Source: Pseudomonas spelaei
GTDB lineage: Bacteria > Pseudomonadota > Gammaproteobacteria > Pseudomonadales > Pseudomonadaceae
DNA length: 64,000 nt
Assembly: GCF_009724245.1 (NCBI RefSeq)
Contig: NZ_WNNK01000017.1
Location: forward strand, 1 to 64,000
Direction of reading: 5' to 3'
Every line of letters starts with the position of its first letter. Position 1 is the first letter of the stretch. The position numbers were made by a program, and so were the translations under genes. Shown in pieces: positions 43,901 through 54,890 of this stretch. The notes under the pieces were generated by a model that had not been told where the DNA came from, did not search any database, and worked only from the letters and a program-made list of their open reading frames with translations.

Positions 43901-44665
43901 ATGCGGATCGACTTGATGACGCTCAGCGACGAACTCGCTCGCTTGGCCAGCCTTGATGATTGTGTGGATTATATCCAAACAATGACCGATACGCTCGGTT
44001 TCCAAACACTGATCTATGATTATGTGCCGGTCCCTCTAAGCCATGAAGGAGCCCTGATTAACCCGTCGGTATTCAAGGCCCGCAATGTGCCCAGCGACAT
44101 GCGCGCCTTCTGGTTTGAGCGAGGCTACTGTCAAATAGACCCCGTTCAACAATGCGCTGTGCGTCGGACCGCCCCCTTCGCCTGGTCATATCGTCCCAAC
44201 ACCTGCAGTGTTTTACACGGGTGTTTAGGTGAGCCTTACAAACCAGTGATCGACTACATACTAGATAACGGACTAACCACAGGCTTGACGGTACCGCTGC
44301 ACTTACCGGGAGGCGCTTTTGCCACACTAACCAGTATTATTACAACTACTGAGCGTGATGCCGAGCAGCACGCCCAGACAAGCCTGGGAGATCTGATGCT
44401 ACTCGCGCATGCCTTCCAAACACGAGCGAGTGAGTTATTGGCCCCTACCGAATGCTTTTGCAACCATGCCCACCTGACTCGCCGAGAACGTGAATGCCTA
44501 CAGTACTCAGCTGAGGGATTGACGGCCAAAGGTATTGCAGCAGCCCTCAACCGTTCCCAGGCCACTGTAAACCTGCACTTGAGCAGTGCCATCCGCAAAC
44601 TCGGAGCCCGTAATCGCGTGGAGGCAATAGTGAAAGGATTGCATTACCGCTTGCTGAAATTCTGA
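43901..44665 (+). CDS. pipR: LuxR solo of the plant-responsive PipR/OryR subfamily
   Basis: A 254-residue regulator with an N-terminal autoinducer-binding domain and a C-terminal LuxR helix-turn-helix ([21 protein letters not shown]). In TraR numbering, canonical AHL receptors have W57 and Y61. Here these positions are M67 and W71, while D80, P81 and W95 keep the pattern. The W-to-M and Y-to-W changes define the subfamily that responds to plant-derived compounds rather than AHLs. No luxI gene is present. The next gene encodes a proline iminopeptidase, the neighbour that defines this group. A CTGGAG Shine-Dalgarno precedes the ATG. It is an insertion within ICE transfer genes. Confidence 0.87.
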   Translation: MRIDLMTLSDELARLASLDDCVDYIQTMTDTLGFQTLIYDYVPVPLSHEGALINPSVFKARNVPSDMRAFWFERGYCQIDPVQQCAVRRTAPFAWSYRPNTCSVLHGCLGEPYKPVIDYILDNGLTTGLTVPLHLPGGAFATLTSIITTTERDAEQHAQTSLGDLMLLAHAFQTRASELLAPTECFCNHAHLTRRERECLQYSAEGLTAKGIAAALNRSQATVNLHLSSAIRKLGARNRVEAIVKGLHYRLLKF

Positions 44666-44680
44666 CGCTAATGGCAAAAA

Positions 44681-44697
44681 CCTATTATTTTCACCAG
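44681..44697. promoter_or_regulatory. Candidate PipR binding box 2
   Basis: CCTATTATTTTCACCAG lies in the 94-bp gap between pipR and pipA. It matches the minus-strand form of box 1 at CCTATTA, then TTT, and in flanking CAAA and GTG. Its own symmetry is weak. Confidence 0.42.
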
Positions 44698-44759
44698 TGA
44701 TTCCTTCGGTATTTTCCAAGTTAGCCTGCCCTCATCTATTCACGGCGAGGAACAACATC

Positions 44760-45650
44760 ATGCAGGTTCACGAAGGTTATGCCGATTTTCGCGATTATCG
44801 CACTTGGTACAGGGTCACCGGCGACCTGCACACCGGGCGATTACCCTTGATTGTTGCCCACGGCGGCCCTGGTTGTACCCACGACTATGTGGATAGTTTC
44901 AAGGACCTAGCCGAAACCGGACGGGCAGTGATTCACTACGACCAGCTCGGTAACGGCCGCTCTACCCACTTACCTTCTGCCACCCTCGAGTTTTGGGCCG
45001 TTAGCCTGTTTCTTGAGGAGTTGACCAATCTGGTGAACCATCTAGGCGTCGCTAAATACGCGCTGCTCGGCCAATCCTGGGGCGGTATGCTCAGTGCTGA
45101 GCATGCCGTGCGCCAACCCTCCGCGCTCAAAGCGCTGATCATTGCTAATTCTCCCGCCTCGATGACCTTGTGGCGAGCAGCAGCACAATCGCTACGTGAA
45201 GCACTGCCGGCTGACGTGCAGGCAATACTCAAACGACACGAAGCCACCGGCACCACCGACAGCGTGGAATATCGCTCCGCCTCCGACGTGTACTACGCCC
45301 GCCATGTCTGCCGAGTGCAACCCATTCCGCCAGAGGTAGCTAGAAGCTTCGCGGCAATCGATGATGATCCTACTGTCTACCACGCCATGAACGGCCCCAC
45401 TGAATTCCACGTCATCGGCAGTCTGAGGGACTGGAGCATCGTTGATCGTTTGCCACGCATTCAAATACCTACCCTCTTGATTTCCGGCCATTTCGACGAG
45501 GCCACTCCAGCCACTGTACAGCCGTACGCCGATCTAATTCCAAACGTGCGCTGGCGCATTTTCGAACATTCCAGCCACATGCCTCACATTGAGGAGCGCG
45601 AAGCTTGCATAGCTGAAGTGGCGGCTTTTTTAGAAAAGTGCGAAGAGTAA
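44760..45650 (+). CDS. pipA: Proline iminopeptidase (alpha/beta hydrolase)
   Basis: A 296-residue serine hydrolase that would remove N-terminal proline from peptides. It has the oxyanion motif [10 protein letters not shown], the nucleophile Ser106 in GQSWGGM, the acid region [10 protein letters not shown] and the catalytic His in HSSHMPHIE. No signal peptide is seen, so it acts in the cytoplasm. The start at 44760 follows a GGCGAGGAACAAC leader. In related loci pipA is activated by the LuxR solo in response to plant signals. The enzyme may process imported peptides, perhaps those carried by the divergent permease. A hairpin follows the stop. Confidence 0.85.
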   Translation: MQVHEGYADFRDYRTWYRVTGDLHTGRLPLIVAHGGPGCTHDYVDSFKDLAETGRAVIHYDQLGNGRSTHLPSATLEFWAVSLFLEELTNLVNHLGVAKYALLGQSWGGMLSAEHAVRQPSALKALIIANSPASMTLWRAAAQSLREALPADVQAILKRHEATGTTDSVEYRSASDVYYARHVCRVQPIPPEVARSFAAIDDDPTVYHAMNGPTEFHVIGSLRDWSIVDRLPRIQIPTLLISGHFDEATPATVQPYADLIPNVRWRIFEHSSHMPHIEEREACIAEVAAFLEKCEE

Positions 45651-45674
45651 AATTTCGAAAGATGTGACCAACGT

Positions 45675-45703
45675 AGGCCTCTTGCATTGAACATGAGAGG
45701 CCT
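45675..45703 (+). terminator. Hairpin after pipA
   Basis: Arms AGGCCTCT and AGAGGCCT are separated by 13 bases, 25 bp after the pipA stop. There is no clear T-run, so it may be a weak terminator. Confidence 0.45.
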
Positions 45704-46221
45704 TGCTGAGTTATAGCCCACGTCGACAGTATTAAGTAGGCTGGTTTCTCTTTTCAAATCAAGGAATCAAACCAAACACCCGCTTCTCGCAAAGAATAGG
45801 GGATGCACTCATGTGGTTTGCCTCAGAAACGCCGAGTTACTTAACCAGATGGAACCTGCACCAGTGCCATGGTGCCCGGCTGCTTCTCGACGCAAGCAAG
45901 TTTTTTATTTTCCTCTCGAAAATGGCCCAAAAGGAAAAGGGGTCGCAAAGACAATGGAAGGGGATCATAAGAGTAAAAGCCTTATCTGAAAGGGCCGCCT
46001 GGCGGCGGAAAAAGGCTGTGGTGGCGCACCGTTGCGACAAACCGAACCACACGCCTGCTACCTCTAAAAAGGCGAATCACCATCGGCTTACCCTGTGGCC
46101 CAAAAACCCGTACCGCGGTGCCATCAAAAAAATACATGCGCGCACCATTACTGTTTTTCCCTTGTGCTTCAAACCCTTGATACTGGAAAAGACCGCCCAT
46201 GAATCCCTCATGGAGCATGCT
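45704..46221. other. Gap before the relaxase gene; possible oriT region
   Basis: An open frame continues upstream from the relaxase gene, but its composition looks non-coding. A short perfect palindrome, GCCGCC-T-GGCGGC, lies at 45994-46006. In ICEs of this type the origin of transfer tends to lie near the relaxase gene, so oriT could be here. No sequence match to a known oriT is claimed. Confidence 0.3.
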
Positions 46222-48054
46222 ATGTTTTCCTTTCTGCGCCGGCCATCCCAGGCAGCGCCCAACCCACCCGATACGCCCAGCGGTGACTACCTGTTACCAC
46301 TGTCCTGTCAGAGGCTGCTGTCACCGCCACGACGTCAGCTGCTTCTGGAGAACATCTGGCAGCGCGCATCGCTATCCCGCGCACAGTTTGTGGAGCTTTA
46401 CCGGCGGCCACTTAAGCGCTACGCAGAGTTGGTCCAGCAGCTCCCTGCCTCGCAGAACCACCACCATGCACACTTGGGCGGCATGCTGGATCACGGACTT
46501 GAAATCGTCGCCTATGCCTTGAAGATCCGACAAACCTACCTGCTCCCCATAGGCGCACCACCAGAGTCTCAATCGGCACAGGCCGAAGCGTGGACTGCCG
46601 CAGCAGCTTATGGCGCGCTAATCCACGACCTCGGCAAGATTGCCGTCGACGTACATGTCGAGCTGGAGGGAGGGAGGACCTGGCACCCTTGGAATGGCCC
46701 GATCAAATGCCCCTATCGTTTTCGTTATGTGAAAGGACGTAACTATCAGCTGCACGGTGCCGCCGCCGCACTGATCTATGCGCAGATCCTCTCCCCGGAA
46801 ATTTTAGACTGGCTCAGTGACTTCCCTGAAGCCTGGTCACAGTTGATCTTCATCTTGGCTGGTCAGTACGAACACGCCGGCATATTGGGTGAGATCGTGA
46901 TCAAGGCTGACCAAGCCTCCGTCGCGCACGAGCTCGGCGGAAATCCAGCCCGCGCACTGTCCGCCCCCAAACAATCTTTGCAGCGGCAATTGGCAGATGG
47001 TTTGCGCTACTTGGTACGTGACACTTTCAAGTTGAATCAGCCCGATGGACCGTCGGATGGATGGCTGACACATGACGCTCTGTGGCTGGTGAGCAAACCC
47101 ATCTCGGACCAGCTACGGGCGTATTTGTTGAACCAGGGGGTTGATGGGATACCCAGTACAAATGCGCCTTTCTTCAACATGCTGCAGGACCAAGGTGTTA
47201 TCCAGACCAATGCCCAGGACAGGGCCATCTGGAAGGCCACGATAGACAACGGTCGAGGCTGGCGAAATACCCTCACCCTACTCAAACTCTCGCCGGCGCT
47301 CATCTGGAACGATCCCAACGACCGGCCTGAGGCTTACTCAGGCACCGTCGAAATGGAGATCAGTGATTCAGAAGACACCGTTCCAGACATCACGCCATTT
47401 ACCACACCCGGTCCCGCAATCAGTCAAGGGGAAGAGCCTGGTGCTACCTCTGTAGTCGCCCCCTTTGTCCAGTCACCTGCGCAGGTCACCGGCGGTGACG
47501 CTGGCAACTTCGATGACTTGCTGGCATTGCTGGGCAACATTAATGAACCGTCACAACCAGAAGATCTGCCGCGCACTCACGCTCACAGCGGCAACGATCA
47601 GGCGCAAGCAATCGTCGAAAAAATTGACCCAATGCCTAGCACCACAACGGAACTAGGTCAGGCATTTATGCAATGGCTCAAAGACGGTATCGCCGCACGC
47701 AAGATCGTGATTAACGACACCAAAGCGCTGGTCCACACAGTGGCGGGCACCGCGATGCTGGTAACCCCCGGTATCTTCAAACGCTACATCCAGGAATTTC
47801 CTCACATAGAGCGGCTGGCCAAAGCGCAGCAGGTGAATGCTTGGCAATTGGTCCAACGCAGTTTCGAAAAACAGAAGCTTCATCAAAAAACGCAAAAGAG
47901 TTTGAACATCTGGACTTGTGATGTCGTTGGGCCTCGGAAATCGAAGCAGCTTAAGGGCTACTTACTTTTGGACCCGCATACGATTTTCCCCGAGCCACCC
48001 TTTGACAACACCAGCTTATCGCTGAGATCCGAAACTATGGAGTCCTCTCAATGA
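46222..48054 (+). CDS. traI: MobH-family relaxase (TraI_2 domain)
   Basis: A 610-residue relaxase that nicks DNA at oriT and starts transfer. The N-terminal TraI_2 domain (to about residue 280) has the HD-hydrolase-like histidine motifs: NHHHAHLGGMLDHGLEIV and LIHDLGKIAVD, with HPWNG and QLHGAAAAL. A low-complexity linker follows, then the TraI_2 C-terminal domain (FMQWLKDGIAARKIVINDTKA). ATG 46222 (MFSFLRRPS) fits the family start; an ATG at 46210 is possible. It overlaps the integrase by 4 bp. Confidence 0.87.
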   Translation: MFSFLRRPSQAAPNPPDTPSGDYLLPLSCQRLLSPPRRQLLLENIWQRASLSRAQFVELYRRPLKRYAELVQQLPASQNHHHAHLGGMLDHGLEIVAYALKIRQTYLLPIGAPPESQSAQAEAWTAAAAYGALIHDLGKIAVDVHVELEGGRTWHPWNGPIKCPYRFRYVKGRNYQLHGAAAALIYAQILSPEILDWLSDFPEAWSQLIFILAGQYEHAGILGEIVIKADQASVAHELGGNPARALSAPKQSLQRQLADGLRYLVRDTFKLNQPDGPSDGWLTHDALWLVSKPISDQLRAYLLNQGVDGIPSTNAPFFNMLQDQGVIQTNAQDRAIWKATIDNGRGWRNTLTLLKLSPALIWNDPNDRPEAYSGTVEMEISDSEDTVPDITPFTTPGPAISQGEEPGATSVVAPFVQSPAQVTGGDAGNFDDLLALLGNINEPSQPEDLPRTHAHSGNDQAQAIVEKIDPMPSTTTELGQAFMQWLKDGIAARKIVINDTKALVHTVAGTAMLVTPGIFKRYIQEFPHIERLAKAQQVNAWQLVQRSFEKQKLHQKTQKSLNIWTCDVVGPRKSKQLKGYLLLDPHTIFPEPPFDNTSLSLRSETMESSQ

Positions 48055-49325
48055 CTATGCCGCTCAAACTCACTGAGGACTACATCCTTGCGCGCGATTT
48101 ACGAGCCGCCAGTGCGAAAATCTACAACGCGTCGACCAAGGCTTTGGTTAAGCATTTTGGAGCGACCCCGATTGAAGAGATCGATCACAGGGCCATACTG
48201 GCATGGCGCAGGGAGTTTCTGACTACGAACAAATCCAAACGTAGCTGGAACACGTATTCGAGTCACCTGCGTACTGTATGGGGGTATGCCATAAAACATG
48301 GCATGTTGACTCATACAGAAATTAACCCGTTTGCAGAAACCTGCGTGACGCCCGCAAAGCGAGCACACAAGACCGTTCAGGGCAGGGCTATCCAGCAAGC
48401 ACGTACGTGGCTCAACGCTCTGGAGGGAGAAGAACGCTGCACTCACGAGCGTAGCCACATAACTCCGGCGTGGTTCTGGCTTGCTGTGTTCGAGATGTTT
48501 TATTACACCGGCATTCGGCTCAATGCCTTATTACACATACGTTACAAAGATGTGGATTGGGACGAGCAAGTGATACTGATACGGGGAGAAACGGAAAAAA
48601 CCCACCGAGAATTCTCAGTCCCCATCATGGAGGGTCTGGCTCCTCACATACAACTCATCCTGGGCAAAGCCGAACGTGCGGGCTTCTGCGCGGACGATCA
48701 GCTGTTCAATGTCAACCGTTTCTCAAGGTACTACCGAGGAAAGGAGATGACTCTGGACCAGGTCGAAGCGATGTACCGCAAACTCACAAAAAAGGTGGGC
48801 GTACGTGTCACCCCGCACCGCTTTCGACATACGTTGGCCACCGATCTGATGAAACTACCAGACCGCAACATCCACCTGACCAAATACCTGCTAAACCATA
48901 CGAACCTCTCGACGACAATGGAATACATCGAAGTCGACTACGACCATATGCGAACCGTTTTGCATGAGCGCAGCGTCGTACAAGGGGCCTTGAAGCGTAT
49001 CAGGCGTGAAGATACGAGTAGCGCCTCAGCCCAGCCAGAACCTTATAGATTAACGAATGACACTCAGAGGCCTATACCAGCGCCCAAAGCGCTGGATCAG
49101 ATCTCAAGGGCCATGGGCTTATCCTGCGGCCAGGAGCTGGAACAGGTATTCAATTATGTAGCGGGTATTTTTGGTCGTCCGCACGAGCCGAAAAGTAGCG
49201 AAGTGCTGCCGCCGGGGGAACTAAACGCTATCACCACCCTGTTGGCTTCATCGTTTAAAAACACAGCGATGAGAACGTCAGGAGGAAAGGTCTATGGGGC
49301 AGGGACAAAAAACGGCCGACGATGA
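48051..49325 (+). CDS. int: ICE tyrosine recombinase (integrase)
   Basis: A 424-residue integrase. The N-terminal core-binding domain (residues about 10-105) precedes the catalytic domain. Catalytic residues seen are Arg in YYTGIRLNALLHI, the HxxR box in TPHRFRHTLAT, His in YLLNHTNLS and Tyr in TTMEYIEVDYDHM. It lies at the right end of the ICE, reads toward the tRNA cluster and overlaps the relaxase by 4 bp. It probably inserts the element at one of the tRNA genes next door. All key residues are intact, so it may be active. Confidence 0.87.
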   Translation: MTMPLKLTEDYILARDLRAASAKIYNASTKALVKHFGATPIEEIDHRAILAWRREFLTTNKSKRSWNTYSSHLRTVWGYAIKHGMLTHTEINPFAETCVTPAKRAHKTVQGRAIQQARTWLNALEGEERCTHERSHITPAWFWLAVFEMFYYTGIRLNALLHIRYKDVDWDEQVILIRGETEKTHREFSVPIMEGLAPHIQLILGKAERAGFCADDQLFNVNRFSRYYRGKEMTLDQVEAMYRKLTKKVGVRVTPHRFRHTLATDLMKLPDRNIHLTKYLLNHTNLSTTMEYIEVDYDHMRTVLHERSVVQGALKRIRREDTSSASAQPEPYRLTNDTQRPIPAPKALDQISRAMGLSCGQELEQVFNYVAGIFGRPHEPKSSEVLPPGELNAITTLLASSFKNTAMRTSGGKVYGAGTKNGRR

Positions 49326-49493
49326 CCGCTCGTCGGATTTACAAAAATATTCCTCAGTACCAAAGAGATTTCGCGTGCGTCACTGCAAAGATTGAAACAC
49401 TGACCACGGAGACTGCACGGTTTTTTTGAATAATGGACGCCTTAATACGCCGAATGCGCATCCCCACCGCGCATTAAGTAATTGTGCGCAAAC

Positions 49494-49522
49494 AAAAAAA
49501 GACGCCCGAGGGCGTCTTTTTT
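49494..49522. terminator. Bidirectional terminator between the ICE and tRNA-Pro
   Basis: Stem GACGCC and GGCGTC with a 4-base loop is flanked by A7 on the left and T6 on the right. It would stop transcripts coming from the integrase side and from the tRNA cluster. Its presence between the integrase and the tRNA 3' end bears on where the ICE junction lies. Confidence 0.8.
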
Positions 49523-49530
49523 CTTGAAGC

Positions 49531-49607
49531 TGGTCGGGGTAGGGGGATTCGAACTCCCGACATCCTGCTCCCAAAGCAGGCGCGCTACCGGACTGCGCTA
49601 TACCCCG
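49531..49607 (-). tRNA. tRNA-Pro (TGG anticodon), copy A
   Basis: A 77-base tRNA with an encoded CCA, a 7-bp acceptor stem (CGGGGTA start), an anticodon loop containing TGG and a T arm with GTTCGAATC. Its 3' end faces the ICE integrase, so it is a candidate attachment gene. It differs from copy B by a paired change in the T stem (G-C here, A-T in copy B). Confidence 0.95.
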
Positions 49608-49794
49608 GAATACGCACCAAAAATCAATGCATATTGACATCATGCGGCAGCGAAACTAATGTTTGCTGCAGACGGCTGCATGTCTACGAAGATATCTATG
49701 TAAGCAAAATCTTCAAAAACCGTTCCGCCTTCCTCGATCAGAGCTTTTGCCTCTGACCTTAAGATTCGATTCCAGCGTTAACTGGTCTCAAAAA

Positions 49795-49870
49795 TGGTGG
49801 GTCGTGTGGGATTCGAACCTACGACCAATTGGTTAAAAGCCAACTGCTCTACCAACTGAGCTAACGACCC
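49795..49870 (-). tRNA. tRNA-Lys (TTT anticodon)
   Basis: A 76-base tRNA with encoded CCA, acceptor stem GGGTCGT, and anticodon loop CTTTTAA. From memory, the tRNA-Lys gene near clpB is the PAPI-1 attachment site in P. aeruginosa. Confidence 0.95.
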
Positions 49871-49875
49871 AAATA

Positions 49876-49952
49876 TGGTCGGGGTAAGGGGATTCGAACT
49901 CCTGACATCCTGCTCCCAAAGCAGGCGCGCTACCGGACTGCGCTATACCCCG
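49876..49952 (-). tRNA. tRNA-Pro (TGG anticodon), copy B
   Basis: A 77-base tRNA with encoded CCA, identical to copy A except for the compensated T-stem pair. It is 5 bp upstream of the tRNA-Lys gene in transcription order. Confidence 0.95.
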
Positions 49953-49961
49953 GTTTGAAAT

Positions 49962-50037
49962 TGGCTCCGTGACCAGGACTCGAACCTGGGACCCAATGAT
50001 TAACAGTCATTTGCTCTACCGACTGAGCTATCACGGA
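49962..50037 (-). tRNA. tRNA-Asn (GTT anticodon)
   Basis: A 76-base tRNA with encoded CCA, acceptor stem TCCGTGA and anticodon loop CTGTTAA. It is the first gene of the tRNA operon; the promoter is about 90 bp upstream. Confidence 0.95.
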
Positions 50038-50124
50038 ACTACATATTTCAAAGTACAACTTTACTGCTTGTTACCCTCTCTTCAACCCGTCCGTATCGCT
50101 ACGTTCGCGTCTCTGAGGCGCGCT

Positions 50125-50152
50125 ATTCTACAATCTTAAAAACCCCTGTCAA
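50125..50152 (-). promoter_or_regulatory. Sigma70 promoter of the tRNA operon
   Basis: On the minus strand, TTGACA and TAGAAT are separated by 16 bases. They are followed by a GC-rich discriminator (AGCGCGCC), as is usual for stringently controlled stable RNA genes. Confidence 0.8.
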
Positions 50153-50284
50153 CCCTTTAAATTGCTTTTAAGACAATGATTTGCGCTTCTTTCTGATTTC
50201 TTCTTGGGGAGAAGAAACCCGTGGGCTGACGTTGCTGCGGGGCGCACTTTACAAGCCTTTGCCTTACAGTTCAACGCCCTATCG

Positions 50285-50311
50285 AAAAAAAAGGCCCCGC
50301 AATGCGGGGCC
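50285..50311 (-). terminator. Rho-independent terminator of clpB
   Basis: On the minus strand, an 8-bp stem GGCCCCGC and GCGGGGCC with a 3-base loop is followed by eight T residues, 27 bp after the clpB stop. Confidence 0.9.
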
Positions 50312-50337
50312 TCTTCTTATAACGGCACAACCTGGGC

Positions 50338-52902
<2,565 letters not shown>

Positions 52903-52941
52903 TAGTCACCTTCCTTTTGAGCAGGCCGGAGCTATGTATGA

Positions 52942-52955
52942 GCGAGCTTGCTCGC
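52942..52955. repeat. Short REP-type palindrome upstream of clpB
   Basis: GCGAGC-TT-GCTCGC in the clpB leader has the core of a Pseudomonas REP sequence. It lies between the promoter and the clpB start codon and could form a hairpin in the leader. Confidence 0.5.
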
Positions 52956-52997
52956 GAGTAACACATCCTGAATGATGAAACCTGCCAGATGCCCCTA

Positions 52998-53026
52998 TAG
53001 ATGCGGTCGATTCTGGAAGATTCAAG
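52998..53026 (-). promoter_or_regulatory. Sigma32 (heat-shock) promoter of clpB
   Basis: On the minus strand, -35 CTTGAA and -10 CCGCATCTA are separated by 14 bases, close to the RpoH consensus (CTTGAA and CCCCATNTA). The promoter is about 100 bp before the clpB start. Confidence 0.78.
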
Positions 53027-53056
53027 CAGTCAACGATTGATGCAGGTCAGAAGAGT

Positions 53057-53782
53057 CTAGCGTTCGAGCCAGATAAGGGAAGCAAACCGCCCCGTGCGCG
53101 GGCTGCGCCGGTAGGAATAGAAGCGGGGATCGGTCACCGTGCAAAAACCACCACCGTATACGGCGGTGACACCACGCGCAGCCAGGCGCAGACGTGCCAA
53201 CTGATAGATGTCGGCCATGAATTTGCCCGGATTGTGGCTGGGAACAAACGCTTGCGCCGCTACCGAGTGTTGCTGCGTAAAGGCTTCACGCACTTCCGGG
53301 CCAACCTCAAAGGTTTGCGGGCCGATGGCCGGCCCCAGCCAGACAAGTACGTCGGCCGGCGCAACATCCAGGCTTTCGAAGGCCGCTTCCAACACGCCAG
53401 CTGCCAACCCACGCCAACCGGCATGGGCTGCGGCAACGCGCGTACCGTCCCGATTGCAAAACAAGGCAGGTAAACAATCAGCCGTCATCGCCGTGCAGGC
53501 GATGCCAGGAGTGCTGGTCCAACTGCCATCAGCTTCGGCAATCCGACCTGGATCAGCCTCGACCACGGTCACACCGTGGACTTGGCGCAGCCAGGCTGGC
53601 TGGATGTTGAAGGCATCGGTCAAGCGTCGGCGATTTTCGCTGACAGCTTCAGGGCTGTCCTCGACATGATCGCCAAGATTGAGGCTGTCGAACGGCGCCA
53701 GACTGACGCCGCCCGCACGTGTTGTGACGCAGGCTTTCACCCCGGCCGGCGCGGGCCAGTCAGGAATCAGCCAGTCACTCAT
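53057..53782 (-). CDS. pgeF: Multicopper-oxidase-like laccase-domain protein, PgeF/YfiH family
   Basis: A 241-residue cytoplasmic protein of the YfiH family, described variously as purine nucleoside phosphorylase and as a peptidoglycan editing factor that removes wrong MurNAc-amino acids. Metal or catalytic motifs are in TADCLPALFC and AAHAGWRGLAAGVLE. The C-terminal YSYRRSPRTGRFASLIWL is typical. It overlaps rluD by 4 bp and is transcribed after it. It is the core gene between clpB and rluD. Confidence 0.88.
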   Translation of the reverse strand: MSDWLIPDWPAPAGVKACVTTRAGGVSLAPFDSLNLGDHVEDSPEAVSENRRRLTDAFNIQPAWLRQVHGVTVVEADPGRIAEADGSWTSTPGIACTAMTADCLPALFCNRDGTRVAAAHAGWRGLAAGVLEAAFESLDVAPADVLVWLGPAIGPQTFEVGPEVREAFTQQHSVAAQAFVPSHNPGKFMADIYQLARLRLAARGVTAVYGGGFCTVTDPRFYSYRRSPRTGRFASLIWLER

Positions 53783-54741
53783 CCGATAAATGCCTCGCGA
53801 TCTTGCTTGAGCAACGACAACAACCAGACAAAATCGTCTGGAAGTGGCGATTCCCAGCTCATCCGCTTACCGCTCGTCGGATGATCCAGCTCCAGGAAGC
53901 GTGCATGCAGCGCCTGACGCGGGAAAGTTTTCAGGGATTCGACCATCGTTACACTGGCCGCCGGCGGAATACGGAAGCGACCACCGTAGGCCGGATCTCC
54001 GACCAACGGGAAGTTGATGTGCGCCATGTGCACCCGAATCTGGTGGGTACGGCCGGTTTCCAGCTTGACCCGCACGTGAGTGTGGGACCGGAAACGCTCC
54101 AGCACACGGTAGTGGCTGACGGCCTGCTTGCCGCCTTCCATAACCGCCATGCGCTGGCGCTGCTGGCCGTGGCGACCGATGGGTGCATTGATCTTGCCAC
54201 CCGCCACTACCACACCGATCACGATACATTCATAGATGCGGCTGACACTGCGGCTCTGCAACTGTGTGACCAGTTGCGTCTGCGCCTGAATGGTCTTGGC
54301 CACCACCATCAAGCCGGTGGTGTCCTTGTCCAGACGGTGCACGATGCCGCAGCGCGGGACATTGATGATGTCCGGCACATGGTGCAGCAGGGCATTGAGC
54401 AAGGTGCCATCAGCGTGCCCGGCCGCCGGGTGAACCACCAGGCCTGCGGGTTTGTTGATCACCAGGATGTCGTCGTCTTCATAGACGATGTCCAGTTCAA
54501 TGTCCTGGGCGATCCATTCTCCCTGGGCTTCCTGCTCGGCAGTCAGCTCAAGAATCGCACCGCCATGGACTATGTCTCGCGGGCGGATAACCGCTCCATC
54601 CACAGTCAGGCGGCCGTCTTTGATCCAGGCGGAAAGGCGCGAGCGCGAGTGCTCAGCGAATAATTGTGCGGCGACTTGATCGAGGCGTTGGCCGCCCAAT
54701 TCGGACGGCACCTCTGCGCGAAGTTCAATTTTATCGGACAT
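53779..54741 (-). CDS. rluD: 23S rRNA pseudouridine synthase RluD
   Basis: A 320-residue enzyme that makes pseudouridines 1911, 1915 and 1917 in 23S rRNA. It has an N-terminal S4 RNA-binding domain (QRLDQVAAQLFAEHSRSRLS) and a catalytic domain with the essential Asp in HRLDKDTTGLMVVAKT. KLETGRTHQIRVHMAH and VGDPAYGG are further conserved boxes. It is divergent from bamD and shares the intergenic region with it. Confidence 0.94.
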   Translation of the reverse strand: MSDKIELRAEVPSELGGQRLDQVAAQLFAEHSRSRLSAWIKDGRLTVDGAVIRPRDIVHGGAILELTAEQEAQGEWIAQDIELDIVYEDDDILVINKPAGLVVHPAAGHADGTLLNALLHHVPDIINVPRCGIVHRLDKDTTGLMVVAKTIQAQTQLVTQLQSRSVSRIYECIVIGVVVAGGKINAPIGRHGQQRQRMAVMEGGKQAVSHYRVLERFRSHTHVRVKLETGRTHQIRVHMAHINFPLVGDPAYGGRFRIPPAASVTMVESLKTFPRQALHARFLELDHPTSGKRMSWESPLPDDFVWLLSLLKQDREAFIG

Positions 54742-54890
54742 GCTCAGACTAGGCGTGGCACAGCCTTTGGTTTCGGCTGCGCGCTTGTGGTTAAATACGG
54801 CGTCTTTTGCCCCGAGGCTTTCAACGGGGCGCTCATCATAACAGGACGGCCCCGCCCAAGACAGCGGCCGTCATAGGGACGCAAGCCGCC

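Noticed and set aside
45811-46221. Upstream extension of the relaxase open frame
   Set aside because: Composition is non-coding, no family residues are seen, and the family start MFSFLRRPS lies at 46222.
49531-49952. Two tRNA-Pro copies read as ICE attachment duplicates
   Set aside because: Both are complete 77-base genes differing by a compensated base pair, which points to two functional genes; an att duplicate would usually be only a 3' fragment.
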